A stretch of 64,000 bases of DNA from Rhynchopus euleeides (lineage: Eukaryota > Euglenozoa > Diplonemea > Diplonemida > Diplonemidae). The first letter of the stretch is position 1; each line of letters opens with the position of its first letter. The notes below the pieces were generated by a model. The model was not told the origin of the DNA. It ran no database searches and saw nothing but the letters and a program-made list of their open reading frames with translations. Positions 1 to 10,600 of the stretch are shown one piece after another. The position numbers were made by a program, and so were the translations under genes. Where the stretch lies: the NCBI GenBank assembly GCA_963210315.1, contig OY723237.1, positions 3,782,001 through 3,846,000 on the forward strand, in the 5' to 3' direction.

Positions 1-1
1 C

Positions 2-193
2 GTCAGCGAGAAGATTGTGCCGCACGAGGCGCGTGGGGTTCGCAAAGGAGGCGGCAAGGGTGGCTCCTCGGCGCCAGAGCTGCGCTTCACAGTGTATCCC
101 TTCGCGTCGAATGAACCGACCCGGAGGCGGCACCTTGCGCACCGGTATGAAGGGGAGTCGACTGCGGTGTCATCCGTGAGTACGTTTGTCTGA
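2..193 (+). CDS. C-terminal end of an unidentified protein (partial)
   Basis: An open frame enters from the left edge and ends at TGA 191-193, giving 63 residues. The composition is protein-like: a Gly/Lys-rich linker, then a stretch with sense ELRFTVYPF, then an Arg/His-rich segment and a Ser/Thr/Val tail. No domain is recognisable in so short a piece. It is on the same strand as all later genes, as expected of a one-direction gene array. The other two forward frames are less protein-like, so this frame is preferred, but the call rests on composition only. Confidence 0.45.
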   Translation, partial: VSEKIVPHEARGVRKGGGKGGSSAPELRFTVYPFASNEPTRRRHLAHRYEGESTAVSSVSTFV

Positions 194-879
194 TGGCATG
201 CCTGGGTGGATGGGGGAGGGGAAGGGGTGTGGTGGTGTGGGCCGAAGTGGAGAGTGGTTTGTATTCTCAAGAGGTGGCGTGCGGCGCGTGCGGTGTGTCC
301 CCCTTCTGATGCATCAGCAGGGACAAGGCCAAGCTATCCCGCGTCAGCACCCCCCTTGTCTCTTCAAGGGTTCTCTGCAAGCCTTGGCTCTGTGGGCTGT
401 GGCCCTAACTTTCCGGCCAGATCCGATGTCAGTGCCGTGCTGCCCATTTCCATGGTGCACGCAGGCAGTGTCTCGGCCATGTGGTGGCGATGATGTGCAG
501 TCTGGGCCTATGTTCCCATCGGCCTGCTGTGTGTTGCAGTGATGAACACATCAAGAGAGCAGTGTGCTCTCGGTGTGCTCTGCACTGCTGCAACACTATT
601 CACGTGTGTAGTTCGGGTGTGTGCAGATGTTTTGTGTGTGCCAGGTATTGCAGCCTGGCTTGTCTTGTGGGACAGGCTGCTGATTGCAGCTGTGCGCGGT
701 ATCGTGGGTATTGGATGTATCCGAGGCGCAGCCCCAGCCCCTTGCGCCACGTCGCACCCTCTGTTTTCATTGAAACCTGTGCTGCGGAACCATGCCCTTT
801 TGTGTCTTCAGGTCATACCCACACCACCACCTGCAGTGACTGTAACACCAAAACCAAAGCAACAAACGATAAGAATAAA
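194..879. other. Intergenic, no gene seen
   Basis: Short frames exist in all phases but none has protein-like composition. The stretch is rich in TG-type words and pyrimidine runs. A frame open from 539 that joins the gene at 1256 looks fortuitous, because it crosses the inverted repeat and G tract at 929-957. Confidence 0.5.
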
Positions 880-900
880 TGGTGCCCCTGATTTACCCCC
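880..900. repeat. Left arm of outer palindrome
   Basis: The 12-mer TGGTGCCCCTGA at 880-891 is the exact reverse complement of 4623-4634. The C run at 896-900 pairs with the G run at 4616-4619. Without the element at 929-4587 the two arms would flank a single 28-bp loop, forming a hairpin just upstream of the giant gene. Confidence 0.65.
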
Positions 901-928
901 TTTTCACTACGCACAAACTACGCAATCT
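901..928. repeat. 28-bp direct repeat, left copy (target duplication)
   Basis: It matches 4588-4615 at 27 of 28 positions, the one difference being the next-to-last base. It abuts the outside of the left inverted repeat, as a target-site duplication should. At 28 bp it is much longer than duplications made by common cut-and-paste families (2-10 bp). Confidence 0.7.
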
Positions 929-957
929 GGGGGGGGGGGTCTCGCTTTTTGGTCCCC
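929..957 (+). repeat. Left terminal inverted repeat of the two-gene element
   Basis: Eleven G, then TCTCGCTTTTTGGTCCCC. The complement is at 4558-4587. The G run could form a quadruplex. Confidence 0.65.
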
Positions 958-1255
958 CCCCAGTTTTTTTTTGGTCCCCCTTTCTGTGTGGCTACTGAGA
1001 CAGGACTGGAGGCACTGCGCTGACCGAGAAAAAAAAATATTGCCAGAACTCACTATGTACCGTCCGAAAGAACAGGGGAAACACCTGGGCAAGGTTGCCC
1101 CATGCCCAGAAACACCTGGGAAGGAAGTGAGCTCCAGGAGCCGCGTAGTACCCCCTACACACTTCTACGAAACAACAGCTGCAGAGATGGTCCGGATGCC
1201 CCGAAAAAAAACCTACACACACACTCCATCATCCACACTGCACCTAGGAACAACA

Positions 1256-3514
1256 ATGTCTGGGGAAGAGGAACAGCTCTTCACCATCGTTGCCTCTGTT
1301 GAGGGGTTGAGATGCCTCGCGGGGACCATCGCAGGATGTGTCACCCACGAGAAGCTGCTGGCGCTGCTTGAGGAGGTGGGGCTGCAACCGGAGGGTGACT
1401 GTCTCGAGGTGCATCTGCTGAAGGGTGGTGACGTTAATTCATTGGAGATGCGGCCTCTCCCAGAAGGCCTGTGGCAGAACGCGCTCCCGGGCTCGGCGCT
1501 GTTCCTTCCGGCGAAGGCAGAGACAGTGCCAGCATCCCGCCTGGACGTGCGCGACTGGGTCGACACCGCCATGCAGTGCCACACCCCTGTCTCTAACATC
1601 CACACCCTCATCACCAAGTTCAAGGGCGAGACGGTGACCCGCCATGCGGTGGAGATGTCGTGGCAGCAGTCGCTACTGCTACGGGATGTGTTGTTTTTAC
1701 GGGAGACGCAGGGCATCCGGGAGAACGGCGAACTTGTGTTAATTCACGACCTCACACCAGTGTTTGCGGACCCGTCAAACACTACCAAGCTTGGGCACTT
1801 TACGGTGCAGTACAGGGTGAACGGGATCCTCCGCTACCACGTGCTCGCCACATATCTGACGCTGTCATCTGATGGACCCACTACCAGAGTTGACCTGGCC
1901 GTCGCCTTTAAACGGTTTTCGGACCTGGCCTCTTCAGGCCAGTTCTCCGTCCTCGGCAAGGATGACGTGGGGTTGTCCGAGGAGTCGTTCTCGGCTTTCT
2001 TTCTGGACCGCGGTGCCAGTCTGAAACCCGAGCTGCAGAGCGTTGTCGTTGTGTTCGAGCCCCACCACCGCCTGCATCTGGCCTTCCGGCGAGTCATTGA
2101 GCCTGACTTGCCCTTCATGACTCTGATGTGCTATGCTGCCAACTACTGTGCCGCAGCACCAGAGTTCGCCGCCTACCTCCACAGCACGGTAGGCATCACC
2201 ATCAGCAGCTTCCTGTGGCAGCGGGCCACAAACGGCCGCTTCCTCAGTGGTGCAGCTGCCTGCTTCTCGCTGTCGGCTCGCTGCGGGGAGCTCACCGTCG
2301 CTGAGCACCTGCACACCTTCTTCTCGATGACGACGACGGAATCGTCGACAAAGAAGGTGGCAGTGAAAAACTGCCTTGCTGATCGCAGCGCCATCGACAA
2401 AGTGTGCCTCTACGGGAAGCTTTTCAGCAAGGTCTTGTACCCTCTGCTGACCACCATCGCAGACTCAGGGAGTTTCACCACCGACCCCAAATCGTTGGGA
2501 TGGCTGCAGATGTACTGGCGCTCGGGGGCCTTCGACCTCTTCTCTGCGGCCAGGAGTGAAGCGACGCTGGAGGCGTGCAGCTCTGACGGGGACCTGACCG
2601 TCTTCCAGAGCGCCACTTCATGCAGGATGGTGACGGTAGGGCGGCTGCGCTTCCACACCTCGCCGCAGTGTCCCTCCCTCGACATCCGGGAAGTCAGCGA
2701 TAGTGACCTGGACGGCGTCCGGCCGGATGACTTAGTGCAGCACGGCCTCGATGCCTACTTTGGGAAGCAAGGCATCCCAACCGAAAGCCGGCTCATGCCC
2801 GTAGTGTCCTTCGACAGCGGCGTGGAGTTCTTCCGCACCGCCCTGGTCATTATCGGGACGAGCATGCTGGTGGAAGCGGTGAGGTTCGGGGCAGCCAGCG
2901 AGGAGACACGCGCGGTGCAGCCGTCGGTGTCGTTTGGCCCGGCCCTCTTGGAAGGGATGTGCGGGAGGTCTAAGCGTGTCATCGAAGTGGCTGGACACTC
3001 ATCCGTTCGTGACGACTTTGTCCGTGCTCACTGCTGTATTCCTGAGCATTTCTCTGATACTGATTTGAAAACTCTGCATGCTGAGGTTGGTGAGCCGAAA
3101 CTCACTACGATAGTGCGTTCCCGTATTCCGGAGACTACGAAGGAGCGCAAGCTTCGGATTGGGAAGCGGAAACTTGAAGACTTGAAATCAGCATTCGAAA
3201 AAGAGGAATCAAGGAAGGAAAAGCGAATTGCAAGAGAGACTGCCCTCAATGACATTGTCCTCCGTTTTGATTATTCCGATAGCTTCACAAACTCGGAACT
3301 GATTAATCAAGCTCAAAAGCGTGGCAAGCGAGGTGTACAGAATGCCTCGAAATCACGGTTGATGCAAATCCTTCGTGAATTTGATAAAGCCCGCACAAAA
3401 GAAGAGCTGCAGGAGATTTGTGCCGAACGTGGGATTGAACGAAACGTTCAAAATGACCGCGTGGACTGGCTGCTGGCAGCTCTCAAGAAGCAGGATAAAA
3501 AGGATCATGCGTGA
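1256..3514 (+). CDS. Unrecognised 752-aa protein with two C-terminal SAP/HeH-like motifs
   Basis: The start is ATG 1256, after which codon use and amino-acid composition become protein-like. The family is not recognised. The N-terminal ~100 residues (FTIVASVEGL... then LEVHLLKGG) look beta-rich. The middle (about 110-600) is a mixed globular region with conserved-looking aromatic and Cys residues. A charged Lys/Arg/Glu helix spans about 610-680. The last ~70 residues hold two similar helix-turn-helix segments of the pattern ELxxxAxxRG...KSRLMQIL and ELQEICAERGI...RVDWLLAAL, which resemble SAP/HeH DNA-binding motifs. The gene lies inside a pair of inverted repeats and is followed 133 bp later by a second gene on the same strand. 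A role in mobilising the element is a guess from context; no catalytic triad could be assigned. Confidence 0.7.
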   Translation: MSGEEEQLFTIVASVEGLRCLAGTIAGCVTHEKLLALLEEVGLQPEGDCLEVHLLKGGDVNSLEMRPLPEGLWQNALPGSALFLPAKAETVPASRLDVRDWVDTAMQCHTPVSNIHTLITKFKGETVTRHAVEMSWQQSLLLRDVLFLRETQGIRENGELVLIHDLTPVFADPSNTTKLGHFTVQYRVNGILRYHVLATYLTLSSDGPTTRVDLAVAFKRFSDLASSGQFSVLGKDDVGLSEESFSAFFLDRGASLKPELQSVVVVFEPHHRLHLAFRRVIEPDLPFMTLMCYAANYCAAAPEFAAYLHSTVGITISSFLWQRATNGRFLSGAAACFSLSARCGELTVAEHLHTFFSMTTTESSTKKVAVKNCLADRSAIDKVCLYGKLFSKVLYPLLTTIADSGSFTTDPKSLGWLQMYWRSGAFDLFSAARSEATLEACSSDGDLTVFQSATSCRMVTVGRLRFHTSPQCPSLDIREVSDSDLDGVRPDDLVQHGLDAYFGKQGIPTESRLMPVVSFDSGVEFFRTALVIIGTSMLVEAVRFGAASEETRAVQPSVSFGPALLEGMCGRSKRVIEVAGHSSVRDDFVRAHCCIPEHFSDTDLKTLHAEVGEPKLTTIVRSRIPETTKERKLRIGKRKLEDLKSAFEKEESRKEKRIARETALNDIVLRFDYSDSFTNSELINQAQKRGKRGVQNASKSRLMQILREFDKARTKEELQEICAERGIERNVQNDRVDWLLAALKKQDKKDHA

Positions 3515-3539
3515 TAAAATGAAAGGGCTGCTGCTACTC

Positions 3540-3595
3540 TTCACCCCCCCCCCCCCCCCACCCCCCGCTTTGATTTCGTTGCTGGATCAATGCAG
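3540..3595 (+). promoter_or_regulatory. Probable trans-splice acceptor for the second element gene
   Basis: A long C/T tract (about 3540-3582) is followed by AG at 3594-3595, 52 bases before ATG 3648. It sits in the 133-bp gap between two same-strand genes, the usual place for a spliced-leader acceptor in euglenozoan polycistrons. Confidence 0.45.
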
Positions 3596-3647
3596 TGCCT
3601 TCAATCACACACTTCGCCCACTCCAGGAGAATATTATACAAGGCCCA

Positions 3648-4547
3648 ATGCAGTGCGTAACGGTGAAGTACAGCCTGCGGTATCGCGAGAAGGAGTTCGG
3701 CAGCTTTGCCGAGCCGTTGCTCGTGACGAGTGTCGACACGTTCGACACCGTGTGGAAGGCGTTTGAGACACGCCTTCCTCCCAAACAGGGTCGCAAAAAA
3801 TCCGAGAGTGAGCGGGACTACAAGAGGCGCGTCCGAGCGATCTGGAGAGCGCACTCCTTTCTCTGTGGCAAGGACGCAGTCGTGGTTGGGTCGGTGCAGT
3901 TCGAACACGGGGAGAACACCTTGGAGATTGCAAGTGATGATACGCTCACAGCCTTCAGGGCGATGCAAGGTGCCACCCTGAAGGTGGCCCTCGACATTAA
4001 GGCGAGCGTCGACCGAGGGGTCGACGAAAAGCTGAAGAAGGCGCTGCTGGCACGGGACCCCGCGGGGTATACGGAGGTCACCGCCACACAGGCAACCTCC
4101 GCTGACAACGTCCAGGAGACGTTATCAGAGGGGATCACAACGGCACTAGAGATCTGTGTCACGGGATCCAGGCGCCCACTCTCCCTCGACGGTCTGGGGA
4201 TTGTTGTTGGGCATGGTGTCGTTACCTGCAGCTGCAAGAAAAAGATTCCGAGCCACGTCGGAAAATTGAGCAGTACCGATGCATTTCTACGCCACGCAAC
4301 GAGCTGCAAGACACTGAAGAAGAAGCTGGATCATCCCGACGAGCTGAAGCAGGCACCGCGCCAAAGGGCACCCCGAAAGACAGCTGCAAAGCCGGCGTCG
4401 AAACCCGCACCGAAGGCTGCCAGCGCTGCAGCACCTGAAGAACCTGAAGAACCTGCAGCACCTGAAGCGCCTGCACCCGCACTGACCCCGGAACAGCAAG
4501 AACTCCTTGAGTTTGGGAACCCGGCAAAGAGACAGAGAACTGGCTGA
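3648..4547 (+). CDS. Unrecognised 299-aa protein with zinc-finger-like motif and basic tail
   Basis: The start is ATG 3648, the first ATG after the pyrimidine tract and AG. The N-terminal half is a compact alpha/beta region starting MQCVTVKYSLRYREKE with many charged residues. Near residues 190-225 a C-x-C ... FLRH-x4-C arrangement resembles a BED-type or other treble-clef zinc site, although the first Cys pair is unusually close. The C-terminal ~80 residues are a low-complexity Ala/Pro/Lys/Glu linker ending in KRQRTG, a plausible nuclear localisation signal. Together with the 752-aa neighbour this suggests a two-protein system, one partner being a nuclear DNA-binding factor. No family name is assigned. 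Confidence 0.65.
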   Translation: MQCVTVKYSLRYREKEFGSFAEPLLVTSVDTFDTVWKAFETRLPPKQGRKKSESERDYKRRVRAIWRAHSFLCGKDAVVVGSVQFEHGENTLEIASDDTLTAFRAMQGATLKVALDIKASVDRGVDEKLKKALLARDPAGYTEVTATQATSADNVQETLSEGITTALEICVTGSRRPLSLDGLGIVVGHGVVTCSCKKKIPSHVGKLSSTDAFLRHATSCKTLKKKLDHPDELKQAPRQRAPRKTAAKPASKPAPKAASAAAPEEPEEPAAPEAPAPALTPEQQELLEFGNPAKRQRTG

Positions 4548-4557
4548 GGCCGGAAAA

Positions 4558-4587
4558 GGGGACCAAAAAATGAGACCCCCCCCCCCC
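4558..4587 (-). repeat. Right terminal inverted repeat of the two-gene element
   Basis: GGGGACCAAAAAATGAGA followed by twelve C. It is the reverse complement of 929-957 apart from two core mismatches and run length. Confidence 0.65.
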
Positions 4588-4615
4588 TTTTCACTACGCA
4601 CAAACTACGCAATAT
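4588..4615. repeat. 28-bp direct repeat, right copy (target duplication)
   Basis: 27 of 28 positions match 901-928. It abuts the right inverted repeat and is followed at once by the right arm of the outer palindrome. Confidence 0.7.
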
Positions 4616-4634
4616 GGGGTCGTCAGGGGCACCA
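4616..4634. repeat. Right arm of outer palindrome
   Basis: GGGG at 4616-4619, and 4623-4634 is the exact reverse complement of 880-891. It lies in the leader of the giant gene, 34 bp before its chosen ATG. Confidence 0.65.
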
Positions 4635-4667
4635 ATAAACCTGTCAGAGGCGCGCCTGTGCTGCACG

Positions 4668-7600
4668 ATGCGCAGCACCACGATGTGGTGCACGCTGGCA
4701 GCCAGCATGCTGCTGGCATGTGCCGGTGGTGCGGGGGCCACGTCACAGACAGAGTCGTGTGACGCGGTGTCCGCTGCCTACCAGACGTCCATCAAGACGG
4801 CCATCACCAACTTTAACACGCTGCTGGTGGAAGCACAGTCGCGGCTGAGCAGCCGTGAGCTGCAACTGATCGGTGCGGGGCAGAGCCTCAGCTTCATCAA
4901 CACGCAGCTGGCCACTGTGTCGAACTACACGTCGGAGCTGTCCAACCTGCTCGACGAGGTTAACGACGTGACGGCGTCGGCGCTGAACGCAGCACTGCCG
5001 ACAGGCGCAAACGTGACATGCAACGTCGGGATCGATGTCGCAAACGTTTACCTGTCGGTGGCGCTGAACGTGTCAGGCACGACGTCACTGTCGGTGGACC
5101 TGTCGGGGCTCCCTACGGCCGACGTGGCAGCACTGGGCCTGTCCATCACCGACCCAGCTGTCTCGCTCGACGTGGCTGTGGAGGTCGCCGGGACGCTCGA
5201 GGTGGACGTGATGGTGGAACTCGGGACGGTGGCAGTGCGCGTGTCGGACCTCAGCGCCACCATCAGCGCAAGCGGGAGCGTCGACACCACGGTGGCCTGG
5301 ACAGACGTCGGGACGGTCGGGCTGAGCGGGGCGGTGGCACTCACGGGGGTTACGGTGCCGCTGGAGTTCCCGAGCGGGTCTACGCTGTCGGAATTCCTGT
5401 CCAAGGTGGGTGAGGTCCGTCTGGGAACGGTGTCGGGCGCGCTTCTGGGGCAGCTGTCCGTCGACGTCGCTGTGGACGCCGTGCCCGTGGGCCAGCTCCC
5501 CTCCCCCGTGCTGACGATGAACGACACCGACATCTTCGACACCACCCTGCCCACCGTCACCGTCGACATGGACATCTCCTCCCTGCAGGCCACAGTGGTG
5601 GAGCTGCTGACCCAGCTCGGAAGCTTCAACATCGACCTCTCCGCCCTGGGCCTCGCCGACCTGGAGGTGGCCGACGTCGACGTGTCTGCTGTGATCAGCG
5701 GGATGACCGACCTCCTCCAGCTGGCACCCGTCGCCGAGCAGTACTTCCTGCTGCACACATCCTCCTCCTCCTCAGGGGAGTACCCCACCTTCGAAGGCCT
5801 GGCGCTGTTCCTCCGTGAGAACCTCCCTGCGCCCCAGGCCGCATCGGGGTCGCTGGACTTCGGCGGCGCCAACATCACAGGCGGGTGGTACCCCGAGAAG
5901 GGCGAGGTGCAGCTCAACCTGCAGGTGGAGCTTGACGCCGACATCGCATCCCTCGACTTCTCCGGCAGCATCCAGAACGTGCTGGGCGACATGCAGGCTC
6001 TCGACGTGCTCTTCGATCTGATCGGCGCCAGCGCCCCCGCTATGTCCCTCTCCGTGCCAGACATGTCTGCCAGCGTGGTCTTCGGCTCCCGCATCGTGCT
6101 GGACGTCACACTCGGCCTGAAGACATCCTTCATCAACACAGGCACACTCACCGGATCCGCCCTCGCCGGCAACGCCTTCGTCCGCGTCAACGACCTCTCT
6201 GCTGCAGTGAGCGTGGAGGTTGACCCTATCAACTTCGAGGCGGAGCTCCCCCTCGACAGCCAGCTGGAGGTGCGTGATGGGAGCTTCCGCATGGCATTCG
6301 GGGTGCGCGCCGCCTTCGACGCCACCACCGATGACGACGACGTCGACTACGACACGCCTGTCACAGCCTCCACCGTGGCAGCGGTTGCCGAGATGACCGT
6401 GCTGCAGCTGCTGACCGGCGGCACCACCGCGGTGCTTGACTTCATCAAGCAGCTCAGCCTCGAGGTGTACACATCGCTGGATGTCGTCATCCCTGTGGAG
6501 CTGACCTCCGGCTTCCAGGGTGCCGACCTCAGCGTGTCGCCCATCGTCGAGCTGCACGACGACAACCTGCTGAGCGGCGGCCTCCCCTCCTTCAGCCTCG
6601 ACATCGACCTGAGCCTCCTGGTCCCCTCCCTGCCGGGTGGCATCGGCGCGTCGTCCGACTCGACGAACCACGTGTCGAACATGATGGGCTCCCTCACCAC
6701 GCTGCTGGATGAGATCTCCGGGATCTCCCTCCCGACAGTCTCGCTCCCCGGTGCCGCCTCCCTGCCGGACCTCCTCAAGAGCATCGGCGGTGCGCTGGAC
6801 TTCGGATCCGAGCTCAACACCTACCTCGACCTCCTCGTGAAATTCCGCGAGCTCGACACCGGGCTGAGCCTCGACCTGTCTCTGGACCTCCGCCCCGCAG
6901 AGCTTCTCCTGGCAACCGACGCGTTCCAGACGGAGATCCTGGGCCTGCTGAAGGCGGCGTATCCGACTGTTTTCTCCGGTTTCTCCGACGGGCTCACCAA
7001 CCCCACATCCGGGGTTGTCTTCAGCGCGGTGAACTACCTGAAGTACTTCCAGGTCGTCTTTGGGGAGGCATCCACTATCGCGTCTGCCGATGCCTCCTGG
7101 GGGGAGGCTGACCTCACCTGCTACCTTGCGGCTCACGGGAGTTATGCGCTGACTGCGAAGAATGCGCGTGCCTTCGTGCGGCTGCTGGGTGTGCAGGACG
7201 ATTACCCTGACACAAACAGCGATGGGTACCCTGCGACCAGCGGGGGTGTTGCGTTTGACCCGGCGTCTCACCTCGATGCGCTGCGCGATGCGGTGGGTGA
7301 GTCGGGCACCTTCACCCTCGGGAGCCTGGCCGGTTACCTCTGCTCCAGGTCTGTGTCGTTCGGCGTGAATGTCAACTTCCAGAAGGCGATCTTCGCGCTG
7401 GTGTCGGTGAGGTTTCCCGACGTCACGGCGGCGTACACCGCCCTCACTGTGGGGGATGCGCTTCCCTACAACCCTCTGACAGGCGATGTGTTCGACTGGC
7501 GGAACTACCTCACCGAGGTTGGCACGGTGCTGGGGCTGGGGTCATCCAACATTGCCCTCACCGACATCGCAGACCTGCTGGGCAAGCGCCCCACCATCCA

Positions 7601-10600
7601 GGGCCTGGTGCGCTTCCTCAAGGCACGCCTGCTGGATGGGCTGAGCACCTCCCTGTCCGTCGGGGGGCTGTCCTTCTCTGGAGGCCTCACCACAGGCAGC
7701 AGTGGCGGCATGGAGCTGTCGGCGGTGGTGGGTCTGGCCTTCGAAACCCCCGCAGTCACCGCGTCTGAGGTGGTCGCCTCCCTGGAGGAGGCTCTGACAG
7801 GGCTGTTCGAGCTGATCGGTGTGGACAGCGTGATTGGGTCGATTGCAGACATCGGGGCGGGCCTGCAGGATACGCTGAGCGGGCTGGACGACACGCTCTC
7901 CTTCGGTGCCTCGGTGTCGGTGACGGTGGAGGCGGGTGCGGACATCTCCCCGCTGATCGACGGGACGGGCAGCACGCCACTCTTCTACGTGCGTGTGACG
8001 GAGTTTAACTTCGCCATCGTGGCGAACGTGACGGACTTCTCCACAGCGCTGGATTTCGGCGACCCCTTCACCTTCACCGGCATCTGCAGCGCCAGCTTGG
8101 CCTTCCGTGCAGAGTCGAGCGTCTCCGATGCCGCCCCTGCAGTGCTTCTGGACGACGCGGCAGGTGTGGACAGCTTCAGCCTGACGCCTCTGACGGATTC
8201 GCTCACCCTGACGGGCAGCGTGGTGGGGAGCGTGGAGCTGGCAGGCGGCCCCCTGGACTCCTCCCTCTACCTGGGTGTGGAGGACTACGCACTGTTCGAC
8301 GACGTGTCGCCCTCCTTCACGGTGGATGCGGAGATCCCCTACGAGCTGATGGTGGTGCTGAAGGATGCGTTGACGGCGGTGGGCGACCTGGGGCGCGAGG
8401 TGAACGCGCTCTCCGCGCTGAGCACCACCGTGCCGCTGATGAACCGCACGCTGAACGACCTGCTGAAGACGGACGACGTGGGCCCCGACTGGGGTGACTA
8501 CCTCATCTGGGACACCGCCATCGACGAGGCCATCGCATCGTCTTCAGACTACACCGACTGCCTCGCGAGCTCCGCAGGCAAGTGCCCCACAGCCCGCGAG
8601 ACACTGTCTGCACTTAAGACACGCATGGAATACCTCACAACGGCAGCCTTTGTGGGCGACGGCAACGACACGGTCCCCGTGTCTGCAGTGCGCGCAGGCC
8701 TGGTGGGTAACTTCTTCGAGCTCGGGTTCGCAGTGAGCGGCACGCTGGAGATCGCTGTGACCCCTCCCCTGGCAGAGCTGATCGACGACGACGAGATTGA
8801 GTTCAGCGGGACGGGCCTGCTGGTGGTCAGCGTGAGCTTCGGGCTGGCTGTGGATGTGAAGGTCAACACGACGAACGGGCTCTCCTCCGTCACCGCCAGC
8901 GACATCACCGTCCAGGTCAACAACTTCACCATGGGCATGGAGATCGTGGCTGACGTGTCGGCAACGGCACAGCTCGGCATCCTGGAGGCCAGCATCGACG
9001 GGGGCGAGGGGACTCTCCTCGCTGCATTCTCTGGAGCCCTCAACGGGGGGGCCGCAACGGCACTCAGCGACATCACATCCTCGAAGTTCAGCTTCACCAA
9101 GAGCGCAACCGTCGACGCCTGCCTGCCCTTCAGCGCCTCCATCGGCGAGGTCGACCTGGGCTCCATCGCAGACGACGGGGCGGGCACGCCGCAGATCTGC
9201 GTCACCGACACCGACCTCTTCGACTCCACAGCACCCACCGTCTCTGCCCTCTACATGTCACGCCTCTACGACTTCCGCGGGCTCTCCCCCATCCAGATCA
9301 TGGGCATCGTGAGGGGTCTGATCAACACCGTGCAGGAGTACCGCGAGTCCCCTGTGTTCGACGTGTCTGTCCCCTTCACCGATGTGGACCTGGGTGACAT
9401 GCTCGACTTCTCCGACACCCTCACCGACGCGCTCTACGCCAAGATGGTCAAGGTGCAGGATGCGGCAGACCGCACCACCCTGGTGCTGTGTGTGGAGGGC
9501 GACGCCCTCCCCGACGGCTGGGCCACCGACGGGTCGGAGGGGCGCGACACTTTCACCAACAACCTCGACCTCAAGGTGTTCAGCGTGGTGCTCAACGAGG
9601 AGCTGCAGGTCGAGCTCAGTGCGCTCGACGCGGCATCCATTGAGGGGGCTGCGACAGCCAGCGACCTGGCGGAGCTGCTCAACTCCGCGCTCTACGCTGC
9701 GGGGCTGGGGCTGTCTGTGGAGGCGAGTGTTGTTGAGGGAGCGGATGCCATCCAGCTCTGCACCAACGAGTCCATCGCTGCGACAGACGTCCGCATCGGG
9801 GTTGGCCTCAAGCAGACGGGCAACGCTGCCTACAACGAGTCCACAACAGCATATGCACCCTCCGCTATGCTCGGGTTCGCCGACGGGGCTGTGAAGGAGG
9901 CGCCCCGTGTGCCTGCCTTCTCCTCCATCGCTGGTCTGGTCGAGGTGCTCGCGGCAGCGCTGGGCATCAGCGAGGATATTCTTGAGGTGACCTACGCCGC
10001 CCGTGCAGGCGAGCCTACTCAGTATGAGCTGCTGTTCGCGGTGTCGCTCCCTCTGACGCTGCCGTCGCCCACCGCGTCGCTGACTGTTGGCGCGGAGGTG
10101 GAGCCCCTGCTGCAGGTCAACGCCAGCGCAGAACTGTCTGTGTCGACGAGTGTCGACATGGGCTTTGCCTTCGGGGCACGCATGGGGCAGACTGCGGGCA
10201 ACCTGTCCCTCTCGGGCACACTCCCCAGCGGGAACTACCTCAACACCTTCACGCTGGACAGCGAGCAGACCTTCAAGCTTGTGCTGGACAAGGTCTCTCA
10301 CAGCGTGACCCTCCGGTCGGGCACAGTTTTCGAGGATGAGCTTGACTACCAGCTGGGCGTTCTGACTGCACAGCTGGAGGCAGGGCAGTCGCTGTCGGTG
10401 CTGAACTACGCCAACACGACCTTCCTCATCCAGAGCACAGGGGTCAAACGCCTCGAGTCTGTCGTCACGGCTGACTTCGAGGCCCTGACAGGGCTGGGCA
10501 GCGACAAGACGAAGGCTGTGCTGTTCACCCCTGTGGTGCAGAACCTCTACTTCAAGGCGGACGCAGCGGTCGCCGTGACGGACATCAACCTGGAGGCAAC

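Larger units (their letters stand above)
929..4587 (+). mobile_element. Candidate new DNA transposon with G-tract inverted ends and two genes
   Basis: The left end (929-957) is an 11-G run followed by TCTCGCTTTTTGGTCCCC. The right end (4558-4587) is its reverse complement apart from two core differences and a 12-base run. Both ends are flanked by the 28-bp direct repeat (901-928 and 4588-4615). The interior holds two same-strand genes (1256-3514 and 3648-4547), both with features suggestive of DNA binding, and nothing else gene-like. No DDE, HUH or tyrosine-recombinase signature was recognised, so the transposition chemistry is unknown. Both genes being intact and the duplications 27/28 identical suggests a recent insertion. 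The repeat geometry is seen directly; the transposon interpretation is inference. Confidence 0.6.

Noticed and set aside
539..1255. Upstream in-frame extension of the 752-aa gene, which would add 239 codons
   Set aside because: It crosses the inverted repeat and G tract, has low-complexity composition, and protein-like sequence begins only at ATG 1256.
1256..1560. Crinkler/RHS-type N-terminal ubiquitin-like header
   Set aside because: The N-terminus is vaguely beta-grasp-like, but the LxLFLAK or P-loop features of that superfamily are absent.
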